A stretch of DNA of 64,000 nt from positions 2,170,001-2,234,000 of the forward strand of contig JANUWF010002061.1 in NCBI GenBank assembly GCA_026120185.1, given 5' to 3'. Shown piece by piece: positions 1 to 12,317 of this stretch. Numbering within the stretch: position 1 is the stretch's first letter; each line of letters starts with the position of its first letter. Under the pieces are notes generated by a model. That model saw only the letters and a program-made list of their open reading frames with translations, did not search any database and was not told the DNA's origin. Made by a program: the position numbers and the translations under genes. This DNA comes from Voacanga thouarsii. Its lineage: Eukaryota; Streptophyta; Magnoliopsida; Gentianales; Apocynaceae.

Positions 1-770
1 TGAGCTTTCCAGTGAAGCATTCGGCTGTATTCAGAGCTTTCCATTGTAGCATATAGCTGTATTCAAAATCGAACAAACTTAGCAGCATATTTTTTAGCTC
101 AAATTCAGTGGGAATCGAACATTATTCGAGTTCCTTCGTTTATTAATTGAATTCGAATTCACGTTGAAATTCATTCTATTATTATTTGATTATATTTAAG
201 TTTTTGTTCCAATTCAAATTTGAAAAAAAAAGTAGATTAACCTTAGAATTTATATAAAATATAAATAAATAGTATAAAATATAAACAAAATTTATAAAAT
301 ACAAATAAAAATAGTAAAATATTATGATAAATTTTAAAATTTTAAAATATAATATAAATTACATAATTATCTTTTAAAATATAGAATATATTTGTGGATA
401 CAATTCGTTTATTAATCGAAGAAGTCTTATTCAAATACAAATAAATTCAAACTGAGTTTTTCTTTCCGAACTTGTAATTCATTTACACCTCAATCTTGGC
501 ATATAAAGTGTCTGTTCTCTTCCATAATACTATAGACATTGATCCTCAAAATCAGATAGTTCCTCAAAATTTTCTGCCAGGCGCTATTATCAGATTGAAT
601 AAAACAATCTAACATGGAGGGCTGGAGATTATAGAAAATGTTTTGTTTATTAATCATAATGTTCCCAATCATTAGCATCTGTCCAAACCAGTAAGTAAAT
701 GAAAATCCAGCTCCTCAACAGAACAGATGGATTTGCCTGAAAAGAGAAAACGTAAAAATAATATTGCAAC
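1..770. other. AT-rich intergenic DNA, no gene seen
   Basis: No coding region or recognisable family in either strand. The stretch is dominated by A/T runs, and the short open frames look random. Confidence 0.6.
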
Positions 771-1137
771 TGTTATAAAATTAGGGTAGTGTTAGAATAA
801 AATCTACACACTACACACTAAGAAAATTCTAACTATTCTTTGCACAAGAATTTCTCTTCAAACTTCTCTCTTTCTTTCTCTCACAATTCTTTCTCCAATC
901 TTTCTTTCACTAATATTTCTTTCACAAAATGATGGTGTATTACAAGCTTAGAGAATAGCTCTATTTATAGAGCTCTAATTAGTGAAATACATCATGGCAT
1001 ACATCATCTTCAACTAATCTCAATTAATAGTGTCTCCACTAAATGGTGGACATCCATAAAAATCTTCTAATAATTCACATAAATCCATAATTAGTGGAGC
1101 CTCCACTAATTAATGGAGATTCCAATAATTCATAACA
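771..1137 (-). mobile_element. Solo LTR of a Ty1/copia family
   Basis: This 367-bp segment starts TGTTATAAAATTAGGG and ends CATAACA. It is colinear with the two LTRs of the complete copia element at 46,656-51,629, including the TCTCTCTTTCTTTCTC tract and the TCTATTTATAGAGCTCTAAT block. No internal copia sequence lies on either side, so it is a solo LTR, presumably left by LTR-LTR recombination. The flanks are GCAAC on the left and GCAAA on the right, a 5-bp target duplication with one mismatch. The strand is given relative to the coding orientation of the complete relative. Confidence 0.85.
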
Positions 1138-1666
1138 GCAAACTATATTTCATCGGTTTTGATTACATTTTCCTTTTGAAGGGGTTGGAGAATTATTCTC
1201 TTCAATTTATTTTTTTTTTTAAAGAAAAGAATTATTTTCTTCTCTTTTTTATTTTTATTTTTTATTTTTGGGCAGAGTGGTGGGGGAGAATAGTCTAATC
1301 CTTTGTTTTAAAAAATTATTTTCTAGACACAGCGGCTCAAGGGTAGGTCACCAAATGTATGCCACTTGGCATTTTTAAATATGAATAATCAACTGCTGTG
1401 ACGGAGTAAATAAGAAGTCTGCGCTTTCCGTCGCCGGTCTCTTTTGTGTTCCTTTTTCCCCCTTTCTCTCCCTTCTGGTTCATTCCTTTCTTCCACCCGC
1501 AACAAAGCCCCTGAATCTTCGAGGGTTTCCAATTTCCAAATCCTCAGAAGCCCTAGCTATCCAATGCTTGAGTAACGGTTTTCCATTCTAATCAGGTTTA
1601 ATTCGAGTGGCGAGCTTTTCTTTGGAATTGAACAAGAAAAAGCTCGCCAGGATCAAACAAACCATC
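1138..1666 (+). promoter_or_regulatory. Upstream region and 5' UTR of the Kazal inhibitor gene
   Basis: Non-coding stretch between the solo LTR and the ATG at 1,667. The last 230 bases are pyrimidine-rich (about 1,440-1,500), typical of a plant 5' UTR. No clear TATA box could be assigned. The solo LTR ends about 530 bp before the start codon, so LTR-borne signals could influence this gene; that is inference. Confidence 0.4.
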
Positions 1667-2068
1667 ATGCTAGGGATTTCAAGATCATTTCCCTTCACGG
1701 TCTTCATCCTTGCAGTTCTTCTCATTGTTTTCAGTTTTCCTGCGACCGTTCTATCGTCCGATGTCAATCCGCTCCTTCTGCCTTCAGATACGGACAACGC
1801 CGATGCCCACGTCTGCCCTAGGACGACTATAGATCAGGAATCTTGCCCAGTAAAGTGCTTCACGACGGATCCTGTATGCGGCGAGGATGGCATCACCTAC
1901 TGGTGCGGCTGCGCAGACGCCCATTGCGCAGGCACGCGAGTGGTAAAGTTAGGGTTTTGTGATGTGGGCAACGGGGGTGCCGGCCCTGTTTCGGGGCAAG
2001 CGCTCTTGTTGGTTCATATTGTTTGGCTCATATTGCTAGGCGTTTTCGTGTTGTTTGGGCTTCTTTGA
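1667..2068 (+). CDS. Kazal-type serine protease inhibitor family protein, secreted or membrane-attached
   Basis: Single-exon gene for 133 aa. The ATG at 1,667 was chosen because the open frame upstream of it has no other ATG. Residues 1-30 form a strongly hydrophobic signal peptide ending near VLSS. A compact cysteine-rich module follows (about residues 50-99) with CPRTT, SCPVKCF, DPVCGEDGITYWCGCADAHC and GFC. PVCG-DG-TY is the Kazal signature, and the Cys-rich tail is the plant variant seen in the Arabidopsis KPI-type family (At4g01575 and At3g61980). Residues 112-133 are a very hydrophobic C-terminus, LLLVHIVWLILLGVFVLFGLL, which could be a membrane anchor or a GPI-attachment signal. Family role: inhibition of extracellular serine proteases. 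The inhibited protease cannot be read from sequence. Confidence 0.85.
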   Translation: MLGISRSFPFTVFILAVLLIVFSFPATVLSSDVNPLLLPSDTDNADAHVCPRTTIDQESCPVKCFTTDPVCGEDGITYWCGCADAHCAGTRVVKLGFCDVGNGGAGPVSGQALLLVHIVWLILLGVFVLFGLL

Positions 2069-2343
2069 AGAAACCTTCTTGGATTCTTCTTCCCCTGCTT
2101 CTCGGCTTCTTGGTTTGATTTGATTTGTACTGGAGAGGTTAGATTAATGACCTTTTCACGAGAAATCACAATTAGTTTTTGTATTTGTGTGCATTGTAGG
2201 TATGAGAGATATTTGTAGACAAATGTTTCCACTTTACAATTATTTCATTCTTTGTTCAAACATGCTGGAAATTTATGTTCATTTGTTTATCCCGACAATC
2301 TTAGTTTCTTGTTATTATTATTTTTTTTTCATTTTACTGATTG

Positions 2344-2610
2344 CTATAGGTTTCATCTTAATCTTCGTACGATGCTTCATTTCTGTCCTAGTGCAGTGGT
2401 CCATTTGTAGTCTGTTTGACGGATCATTCATTCAACTTAAATAATTAGTTTCAGGCTTTCAGCATTCTGAGAACAGACTATAGGTTTCATCTTAATCTTC
2501 GTATGATGCCTCATTTCTGTCCTAGTGCAGTGTCCATTTGTAGTCTGTTTGACGGATCATTCATTCAACTTAAATAATCAGTTTCAGGCTTTCAGCATTC
2601 TGAGAACAGA
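2344..2610. repeat. Two-copy tandem duplication, 134-bp unit
   Basis: Unit 1 runs 2,344-2,477 and unit 2 runs 2,478-2,610. Both start CTATAGGTTTCATCTTAATC and end GCATTCTGAGAACAGA. They differ by a few substitutions and one deleted base (GTGGTCC against GTGTCC), so the duplication is fairly recent. It lies about 280 bp behind the Kazal stop codon, within or just beyond its likely 3' UTR. Confidence 0.9.
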
Positions 2611-4726
2611 AGAATTTCTCTTTTGGTTTTGTTTTTTGTTTTTTTTTGTGGGATAATAGGGGATTTGAGGTGAGGGAAAATTTTTAGCGATAGGTACGTA
2701 TACGTAGAAACTAGCATAGATCGGTAGCCCAAGCCATTTTTGACAGCTTCATCAGATTTTGAAGAAGTATCCGTAAGATGTATCCCATAGAGTTCCAAGC
2801 TGTCCGCCCCAACACCTCCAACTTCCCCATGGAAAAACCGAAAAAAAAAAAGTGGGAAAAGAAAGTCTCTTTGCCCGTTGATTATTGATGTTAGATGATT
2901 GATCATTCCCCAAATCCAAATTCTGTTGTTATGATATGAGGTTAAGATACTTACTTGCTGAAGAAATCCTATTATGGTTGCAACTGATTTTAGAGGTCTA
3001 TAATAGAGGATTTTTCAACCCTAGAAATTCAGTGGAATCTAAGGGAAAAAAAAAAAGATCATGAAACCCATAGTTGCTAGGTTTGCACACAACTTTTTCC
3101 AAGAACAAAATAAAGGAAATTGAAGCAATCCTTGATCATATCCTGGAAACAAAACAGGTGTGCCAGTATCAGATGAAGCATTGCCAATGTTGTAGAAAGC
3201 ATGCAAGTATGCATTGCCATAGAATGAATGCGATGCTTAGGACCGTCTTGTATTGATACTTTGAAGTTAATGTCGTTTGCTACTAATGAATTTGCTTTTG
3301 GCGGTTATGTAAATAATTGTAGTTCCTAGGTGGATGCTTATGTTTAAAGGTTTGAGCGGTCTCCTTTAATGTCCAATGGTAGGCATTATCTAGCAAATTC
3401 TAGACCCGGGTGGCGCTCAATTTAACTTGAATCTAGGATACTCATGCCATGTGAGGGAGTTAGCTCTTTTCCCAATCTAGCATCCCGGTTGAGTGATAAA
3501 CGTAAATTCCCACCTCATTTGAAGGTTCAGATGCCAGACTACATGCGAACAAGGCTTAGGCTTAGGCTTAGGCTTTCAAGCAGCTTGCTGGTCAGAGACA
3601 AGTTCGGAACTATATAGATCAATACAGGTATCTAATAACTCAATTCTCAACGTCGTGATATACTGTTTAGGGTGCAACATGACACGTCCAACACGGAATC
3701 GACGGTTAAACGGGGATAAACGGTATGAAACGACATCGACATACATACGGCGGGCCAATGCGCACTAGGCGCCCAGGGCAGATTGAGCCAAGAACAGGAT
3801 GGGTACGCTGAACGACACGAGACTGACATGGGACTGAAACGGGCCAACGGGTTCCAGATTGTTTGACAATTTTGACCGGTCAAATTTTATGAAATTTTAT
3901 GAAAGTTTGTAAAAGTTTCTAAAATATTCGAGGGAATGTGCAAGTTACAAGAAGGTTTGGTAACCATCCACAAGTTTGAAAAATACAAGTAAAATTCTTT
4001 CCAGAACTCTCTGGCTAGGCTAGTTTTTGTTTGAACACTTAATCAAATCATTTCCATCTCGTTTTCTATTTTTACTTAACCAGTCAATTTTCATATCGTT
4101 TTTTATCTTTCATTCCTTTTAGACTAATCTAGCTAGTCTTGAGAAGTAGCTGCGCGGGCTATCTTGATTAAAGTAGCCAACTTGTAACAAATAGGCATAG
4201 TTGATATGCCACAGCTGTTTAGGCCTGCAACAGTAAAATATGGATACAATTATCCAGGCAGACATGGTATTCGTAACCATGCCAAATTATCAACTACGCA
4301 AAAAACAAAAAAGAAACCCATTTTACATTTTGGGTATTAAAAACCCTCTATCCCCGTGAGAACTCATCAATGCTCGAAAAAACGCACAATACTTAGTTAG
4401 CACTGAGGTCAGACAAAGAAAAGAATGGGACAAATGAAAATATGTGTCTCTCCGCTCTTGAGAAAACATTATAAGAAAATTACAGTTTAGTTGAAAGAAT
4501 TTTTCAAAATCTATCTTCCTATACCCTCACATCCAGTTTCAAAAGAGTATCTCCCTTGCAAGAATGGACCAAAACTTTAAAAGAACAACGTAGCTAGGTG
4601 TTCTCTCATCAAGTTTAATTGTCCAGCTACAGCTGCTACTCGATTAGTAAAGAAATCAGAAGAATTTGGGTTATGGAAACCAAAAAGCACTCAAACTTCT
4701 TCCTTTTAGTATTTTGGTGCGGCCAC
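2611..4726. other. Intergenic region, no gene recognised
   Basis: Open frames here are short and show no family motifs. At about 3,555-3,575 there is a short run of the hexamer GGCTTA. A GC-richer patch at 3,640-3,860 encodes nothing recognisable. The last few hundred bases before 4,727 are probably the 3' UTR of the stomatin-like gene on the minus strand. Confidence 0.5.
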
Positions 4727-7700
4727 CTAATCCTGTTTCTTGGAGCTCTGCAACGAGAAAACAGGTTCACCAAGATGGTCAACCTCGGCACGTTTCCCAG
4801 TTTTAGATTTCTCTTCAGTTTCGGTAGAGGTATCATCATGGTCAATGTTTTCTGTTAGAGAAGCTTGAGAAATCTCTAAGAGACCCTTGCCAGAATTGTT
4901 TGCAATCAAGCTTTTATATATATTGAGAGCCTGACCCATCATCCTGGCAGGATTAGAAGCATCTGCAGGAAGCAGGAGTGTGGTCCCCTAGACAATATCA
5001 ATGCAACAGAGAGAAGTTAGTGATATACTCGATCATCAAAAGAGCAACCAAGGCAGTGTAAAAATATACGTGTTTTACCTCTTTTGCAATATTACTAAAT
5101 GCCTGGATATATTGCTCTGCAACTCTCAAACTTGCCGCCTGCAAAAAACATACAAGGAAACAATGATATCATCTCAAGAGTGCATGCTCTCTTGACATGC
5201 AAACCAGAAGAGATGTTATAGACTTCAAAAACTCCTGAAATTCTTGACAATTGACAAAGATTTTACCAACCTTAGATGAAAATATTTTTCGATATGAGAA
5301 ACACTAGAAGGAATTTCATTTTCAGTGTGTAAAATTGTATCTAACACAAACTCGGGAATTTGGGGGCAAGATAAATGAGAAAATTTATTAGAGATTCCTT
5401 TAAAAGTATCTTCCTGTTACAACTGCTGGACCAGATAGGCATATGGGCATTATGAATCCATTGCTGGAAAAGAACCAAAGACTTCAATATTGGACATGCT
5501 AAGGTCTAAGAACAAAAAGCTCACCTCCACACCTCCATGCTCCTTGAGGGCTTCAGACACCATAGCAATTCCTTTTGAGGTGGCCTGTGCTCTAGCAAGG
5601 ATAGCTTCAGCTTCTCCTGTAATTAATTCATATTGAGAGGGGAAAAAAATCAATGAAAAGGGATAAAAAAGTCAAAGAAAAATTGGCACCAAGGGGCACC
5701 CACATAGTCCACACAGAATTCTTGAAGCATGAAGCACTAGCATGATTCTGCAGCAAACTAGTTGAGAGGTATGGAGATTGAAAGATTCGTAATGCAGCAC
5801 AGATAAATTTTTTGCTTCTCTTGCTTCTACAAACATATCAGCATTTATAACAGATACCTTTTAGTTTCATTTTAATAGTTAAAATATTGCTGAAAACAAC
5901 AAGCCAAAAGATAAACTACGATGTCAAGTTCACCCAAAAGAGTAGAGTCAAATTTGATAGTTAACAGTATGATAACTTGCCTTGAGCTCTATTGACCTGA
6001 TCCATCTTTGCAGCTTCTGATGCAAGTATCACAGAATTCTTCCTCCCATCTGCAATATTTATATTTGCCTGCCTTTCTCCTGTAATAAGAAATCCATCAA
6101 AATCACCAATACAGAACAGAGAACAGAATTAGTGATTTGGAAAATTGACCATTAGTGAGACTAAAATTTACTTCACCATAAAGTGGGGGAACGAAGGAAC
6201 ACCAGTGAGTGAAAAACACAACTTCACTTTAAACTGAGATTACTACAACTATTTTACTTTTTCTTTCTCCTTTCATTTTTTCTTTTATTCACTAGGTAAT
6301 CCAAGAGGGAAGTGTAGAGGTGGCAACTAAAGCTAACTCCCTCTCAAGGCATCACCATAAAATGAGGATTTCCTGCAAATTTGTGCAAGACCACTCAACT
6401 GAGTTTACCCCACACCACCTGAATCTTCATCCAGATTTTCATTCCAAGCATGATTAATTAACATGCAATAGTTTACCATTAGAACCCCATCCTTTCAGAT
6501 TTACTCTAATTTCTATTGAACATTTTCAGAAGTTCGTGGTCCTTAGAAACTCGGGTGATTGAAGAATGACCACTTCACAGGAGCTCTAATCTAAACTGGA
6601 GCAACGATTTTCAATCTCAGTCGGAGCTCAAGACAACTTTCTTGTGTTCATTTGATATTCCAAGTGCCAAGTTCTTCCAACTTGCACAATAACAAAAGAA
6701 TATTTGATGCTTGGAAACAAAAATTGCATGTTTAACTAGACTCATGCCAGTCATTACCATCAACAACTGCCAAAATTAGCACAATGCTGATAACCACAAT
6801 AGAAAGTGATCCTTCTTTGGAACTGCAGAGAGGCTATTTTCACATTTAATGAGCATTCCTTTTAGTCAAGAAGCTAGAATATGACAATTTGTCACATTCT
6901 ACACCCCCCAGGCATTATTACACTTGCAAGCCAGCCCGAAGGCTTCAAATAGGACTAATAAAAGAGACACTGCATCACCTTCTGACTCAAGTATCTGAGC
7001 CCTCTTTTTGCGTTCTGCTTCTGCTTGCATTTCCATAGCTGCCCTCACTCCACGAGGAGGAGATATGTCCCCTGAAAAGTAGAGTAAACAGGTCTTCATC
7101 ATAAACTTCAAAACAAACTTATAATTAAGTCAGAGGGGTATGGAAAATGTCACGCACTTATCTCATAACGGAGACATTTCAGTCCCCAGTCCTGGGCAGC
7201 CTCATTAATGGCTATCTGCAAGAAGATAGAATCTCAAGCATTCAATTTAAAACTCCAAGAAGAGAGAATCTCAACCATTCAATTTAAAATATGGTTAAGA
7301 AAGTTAACGGATAAGCATAGAAAAAGGGTTCATGCCTTCTGTATAGAATCAGAATTCCTAGCAGAAAGCCATAAGGATCAAAATCACACTTAGTTGTAGA
7401 TAAGAATAAAAGGTAGCTCATTACCCAACCTATTTCTAATAGCACATTGTACACCTATATCCTCTTCTGTACTAGAAATTCCAACAAATACTTTTTAGAG
7501 TATAGATGATTAAGAAAACATCATACCCATAAGACAGGAGTGGTAATGTCAACTCCAACACTACAGGAAAGCTATCTCAAGACACCGGCATGTGCTACGC
7601 TTAGACCAAAAGTTCACATTTTACTGTACAAATGTGGACTTAATAGAAACTGAAGCCATTGACAAGAACCATCATAATTACTACTTGTTTAGACTCACTA

Positions 7701-9215
7701 TATCCTTGAAACTCTCAATTAATGCACTATATTTGCACACTAGAGGCGAATAACGAGTGAATCAAATATTAATCTCTTCGTCAGTTTCTCATTTGTTATT
7801 CATATTACTGCAGGAAATGGATTTTTTTGAAAATATCTTTGATGAAATTGTATAGGTTTCAAGTGCACTTTCTCAATACTCAAAGCATATCTAACACGAT
7901 AGCATAGTTGGTTTCCCTCACTAACTCTTCTCTCCTCAAGAATCTTAGTTCTTATACTCTTGTCTAAATCTCTCACTTATCTCCTAATAGACAGAGAATA
8001 TACTTTCCACATTTATGTGACCATTTTTTACAATATACTCCAATGTCTTCAAACTTCCCCTTCCAACAACAAAACTAATAAAAATAGAGCTTATAGCCTT
8101 ATACACACCACAAACAACATGGCAATCCGACCCTCACCACAAGTCACCTTATTATACTCAAATGTTGTATAACAAACAAAAAATATAGTCAAATGTGACA
8201 TAGAGGTAATGAGAATATCTACATTTTCTATCAATCAGCTCATAATACATCTAACAGCCAAATCACCTAATTTGTGGGGATTAGAGGAACCAGAAGAGTT
8301 AAACAAATAAACAAAATTCTCACCACTATCTTCTCATTCAGAGTGTCCCTCTCCTCAAAAGTCTTGTCCAGAGTGATCTTACCAAGCTCACTTCGCATGG
8401 TCGTTTGTGCAAGCTGAATTACAGCATATAAAGGATTCTCCACTCCATAAGACGCCAACTTAGGGTCCACGATCTGTGATATGAAAACAGTATTAACAAC
8501 TAATGATTCAGATAGATCTCCTAGAGGTCAAAATGTTTAAATAACGTTAGAAATTCCAAGGAGTTACACAGGAGCTAGGAAAAATACTTTGACGTAGAGA
8601 ACTCCATCGATCATAATGCTGACATTGTCCCTAGTAATGGCAGACTGGTCCGGAATCGGAATTGCCTCCTCCTTGAGCGAGTGCACATATGCAATTCTAT
8701 CAACGAACGGAATCAAGAGGTGGATACCAGGAGTCAAGGTCTTCACGTATCTCCCAAATCGCTCAACTACGTAAGCCTTCTTCTCCGGCACAATTCGAAT
8801 TCCCCAATTCATTGGAGGTGGAATTTCATACCTACCCCGAAACCACAATAACTATTCTCCGAAATAATAATAATACAAAACGCTATACGTATAATGAATT
8901 AACTCGTTATATGCAAGATAAATGCACTTAGCTAACAGATATGCATAGAGAATTAATAAGCTAATTGGAGTAAGGAATATTTGACCTGGTAGAGGCATCA
9001 CGGGTGTGGCGGATATGGCGAACGGAGGTAATGGAGAAAGGAGCAGGGAGAGGAGAGAGCACACGCGGTGAAACGTGACCGGAGAAGACAGATGAACCTT
9101 TTAGAATGGACGGAGAAGAGGTGGATATTGCACGGGAGGTGATCGCCGGCGATTGATTGTAGAGGTGCTTCAGCACCCTGAACTTGTTGACTGAGTTGGA
9201 TTTCACGATATTCAT
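4727..9215 (-). CDS. Mitochondrial stomatin-like protein (SLP/SPFH family), nine exons
   Basis: Exons on the minus strand: 9215-8986, 8831-8588, 8473-8324, 7215-7158, 7071-6979, 6079-5981, 5616-5525, 5138-5079, 4987-4727. They total 1,287 nt, 428 aa. The start is the ATG at 9,215; the open frame upstream begins with TTG. The first 75 residues are Ser/Arg-rich, as in a mitochondrial presequence. Next comes the stomatin/prohibitin core: [60 protein letters not shown] and [14 protein letters not shown]. After it is the helical [20 protein letters not shown] segment and a conserved tail [19 protein letters not shown]. This matches plant SLP1/SLP2 (At4g27585 type) and animal STOML2 in order and length. 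The family scaffolds inner-membrane complexes, including respiratory supercomplexes, usually as oligomers. All introns are GT-AG except intron 6, which is GC-AG. Confidence 0.95.
5980..5981 (-). other. GC-AG intron donor in the stomatin-like gene
   Basis: Exon 6 ends CAAG and the intron begins GCAAGT, the consensus form of the minor GC donor. The nearest GT, two bases downstream, would shift the frame and bring in a stop within a few codons of exon 7. Using GC restores the conserved [10 protein letters not shown] junction. Confidence 0.85.
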
Positions 9216-10904
9216 GCTTGTGAGTTCCCAAACTTGAAAATGCGGAGCCAAAAACAGTAAGATTGTGATGTGATTTTAGGCTGGAGACTTGTATTTGATG
9301 CTTGGAGAAGGAGGGAAAAGAAGAGAGAGGGTTCTAAGATGGATGCTCAAAAGCCCTAGTAAAACCCACTGCTACTGCTGCCCGTTCTCCAAGCCACCTG
9401 CTCTTCAAGATTTACTCCAAGGTGTTCTTTTTTTTCTTTCTTTTTTTTTTTTGAGAACGTACCCAGAAAATTTATAAAGGAAAATCAGAGTTCTTCGGCT
9501 AAATCAGATTAATTCTTTTTCCAAGATTGCATGGGTAAATTACTACTATACCATTTTCTTCTCCCGTTTACCTCGTTGTTATTGCCCCCTGCTCTTTTGA
9601 CTCGCTGGTTGTTTTTTCTTTTCTTTTATTGAATGTTATGATATTATTTCTCCTTTTAATTTAAATATTAAAAGAAATATGAATATTCAAATTAAAGATT
9701 TTTTTTTTTTAAGTAGAACTCAATTTGTTTGAATTATACAATTCATATGAAGATTTAGGCAATTTTTTTTATACAATTTTTTAAATGATTTCAAGAGAAG
9801 AAATAACAAAGAATTGCCAGATAATCATACCATTGTTAATTATCTTTTCTTGCTCTTATGAAAACAGTACTAAATTATAAAAGGAAGTAAATTTGATACT
9901 CATCTTTATTTATAAAAATAAAAATGAAAATAAAAATACGTGTGACTAGTAATATTCGAACATGATTCCTCATAGTAATATTCGAACAATATAGTTAATT
10001 AATATGCACTTAATATTAATGTGGTATTTTTTTTACAATAAAAATTTCCAATATATTTTCTATATTAATAATAGAATTAGACAACGTATTAAAAGATATA
10101 GTGTAAAGAGTTAGTAATGAAAAACCAGCTAATCTTTAATAGGAGAACTCAGATCGATTCAGTTTTTCAGAGTTTAGATGGATCCCAATGCCTTATGATC
10201 AACTTATTTTAAATTATAGATTATGTCTGCACGTAGATTACAATTTGTGTGACAAAAAAAAAGAATTATAAATAAATTTAAATTATATAAAAAAATAGTA
10301 AAGTGCAAGAACAAAGAATATGTAGTTAATTATTTAGTTAGAAAGGAACTATAAACCTAATACAGTTAATTATTTGGTTCAAAATAGATTTTAGATGTAG
10401 TTTTCACTGCATATGATAGTGTCACTATTTCTAAATTCATGGATCCTGAAATGCAAATCTAATAGCATTCATGGTCAATTACTTAGTTATAATACTTATT
10501 AGATCAAAATAGATATTTTAAATGGATAATAAATATTTAGACTCAACATCATATGCCATTCGCATATCAATCTTATATAAGATTGAAGTGTCCTAGATTA
10601 TAATATTTTATAAGTATGTAACAGTTTTTGATAAATTAAAATAATTTGGATATTTTTTTTAATTAAATTGAGAAACTTTGTCTAATGGGATTGTTGTCCA
10701 AACTTGCTTTTAATAAAAGAAATTAAGAATAATTTTAGATTATAATTATTTTGAAAAAAAATATTGTTTATATTTTTTTAGTGAAAAAATAAATTTAATG
10801 CAAAAATTTTATTTATGAATTTTGACAGTTTTACATTCATATAGCAAATAGATTATATTGTCGCATTTATAAATTTTAAAATTATATTTATATATATAAT
10901 TTAG
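9216..10904. other. Stomatin-like gene promoter and AT-rich spacer
   Basis: The first 300 bases upstream of 9,215 hold the likely 5' UTR and promoter of the stomatin-like gene. From about 9,600 on, the DNA is A/T-dominated with no open frame of substance and no recognised family. Confidence 0.5.
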
Positions 10905-12010
10905 CATAAATTACTTTTTAGCACCTTATATTTTACCATACATACCATTTAATATTTTAAGGTTTCAAAACCTACTTTTTATTCCCCTTAATTTTGGACT
11001 AAACGGTAAACAATTAATTTATTTCAAAATTATTTATATTGATCTCCTATTAAGCTTTTTTACATACATGAATCACTGCGTGCTATTTAAGTATTAATTT
11101 TATTAGTATAAATTGGTTTAAATTATTTTTTCCAAATTTTAAATAAATATATTATATATTTTAAAATTTTAGTTTTAGAAATATAAAGAATTATTAGAAG
11201 ACTACATTTTTATTTAAATAATCATTTTAAAATTAAAATACAGCAAATATGATACTATTACATGAGTTTCATGATAATTTGTTAAAGTAATATGTTAAAA
11301 TAAAAATAGTTAAAAATATATTTAAACATTCATATTATATTATATATATATATCAACATAAAAATTCTTTCTATTCTTTATCATTGCATAAATAATATTT
11401 TTTTATTATTTACCTATGAATGTACTTACAAAAAAATCCATATTATGATTAAAAATGCTAAATTATATATTTAATAATATATATTATTAAAGGATAGAAA
11501 AAAATTAATATATAATATTTAATTATATATATATATATAATATTCATCTTAAAATTTGTAAACAATACAATTATTACTAACAAAATAATACTAAAATAAA
11601 ATTATGAATGATTAAGTAAACATATTTTTATCAAATAAATATATCATCATTTTTTATTATATACATTTATAGATAATCTATTTTTCATATATTTTTAAAT
11701 TATTTATATGTGAAAAATATTTGTTTAAGTATTTTTTTTTAAACGGTAAAAAAGAAAATTATTAATTTTTCTATTAAAAAGTAATAATAGAGGAAATTGA
11801 TATAAAATTTTAAAGAAGATGTAGTGTTTTTAGTAAAAAAAAAAAAAAAAAAAACTTCAAAAGATGTCAATATAAATAATTTAAAAATAATTTAATAATT
11901 TTATCATTCAAATTAAATTTGAAGGGAATAAAAAGTAATTATTGAAATTTAAAGTAATAAAAGATAAATATATTATTGTATAAGGTATTAAAGAGTAATA
12001 TACCCATAAA
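10905..12010. mobile_element. AT-rich element with inverted ends, probably a non-autonomous DNA transposon
   Basis: The left end contains ATTACTTTTTAGCACCTTA followed by CTACTTTTTATTCCCCTTAA and ATTATTTATATTGATCTCC. The same blocks occur in reverse complement at about 11,850-12,000: ATTACTCTTTAATACCTTA, then TTACTTTTTATTCCCTTCAA, then ATTATTTATATTGACATCTT. The arms are imperfect over roughly 130-150 bp. The interior is almost pure A/T and codes for nothing. The superfamily is not clear, and no target duplication could be fixed. Confidence 0.5.
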
Positions 12011-12317
12011 ATTTAAAACTCGATAACTCAATCAAATATACTCTAACCCCTTTTATTTCAATTTGGGTTGGAAGTGATTAACAAACATACGGTAGTTAAG
12101 TTAGGCCAAATTATACATCGATAATTGACAATTAAAAAAAAAAAAAAAAGAAGAAGAAGATAAAGACGTTTCCAATCTTTTTTTATTTTTTCTCTCTTCA
12201 ATGATTGGAAACTGAAAAATGATAGAAGGTCTGTTCCCTAAGAAATGCATGTGCTGGTGTTTTCAATTCAAATTGAACACGTCAACCAAATTTTGCATTA
12301 CGATCACACACGTGGCA

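Noticed and set aside
3555..3575. GGCTTA repeats as interstitial telomere sequence
   Set aside because: Only about three units, and the plant telomere repeat is TTTAGGG; these do not match.
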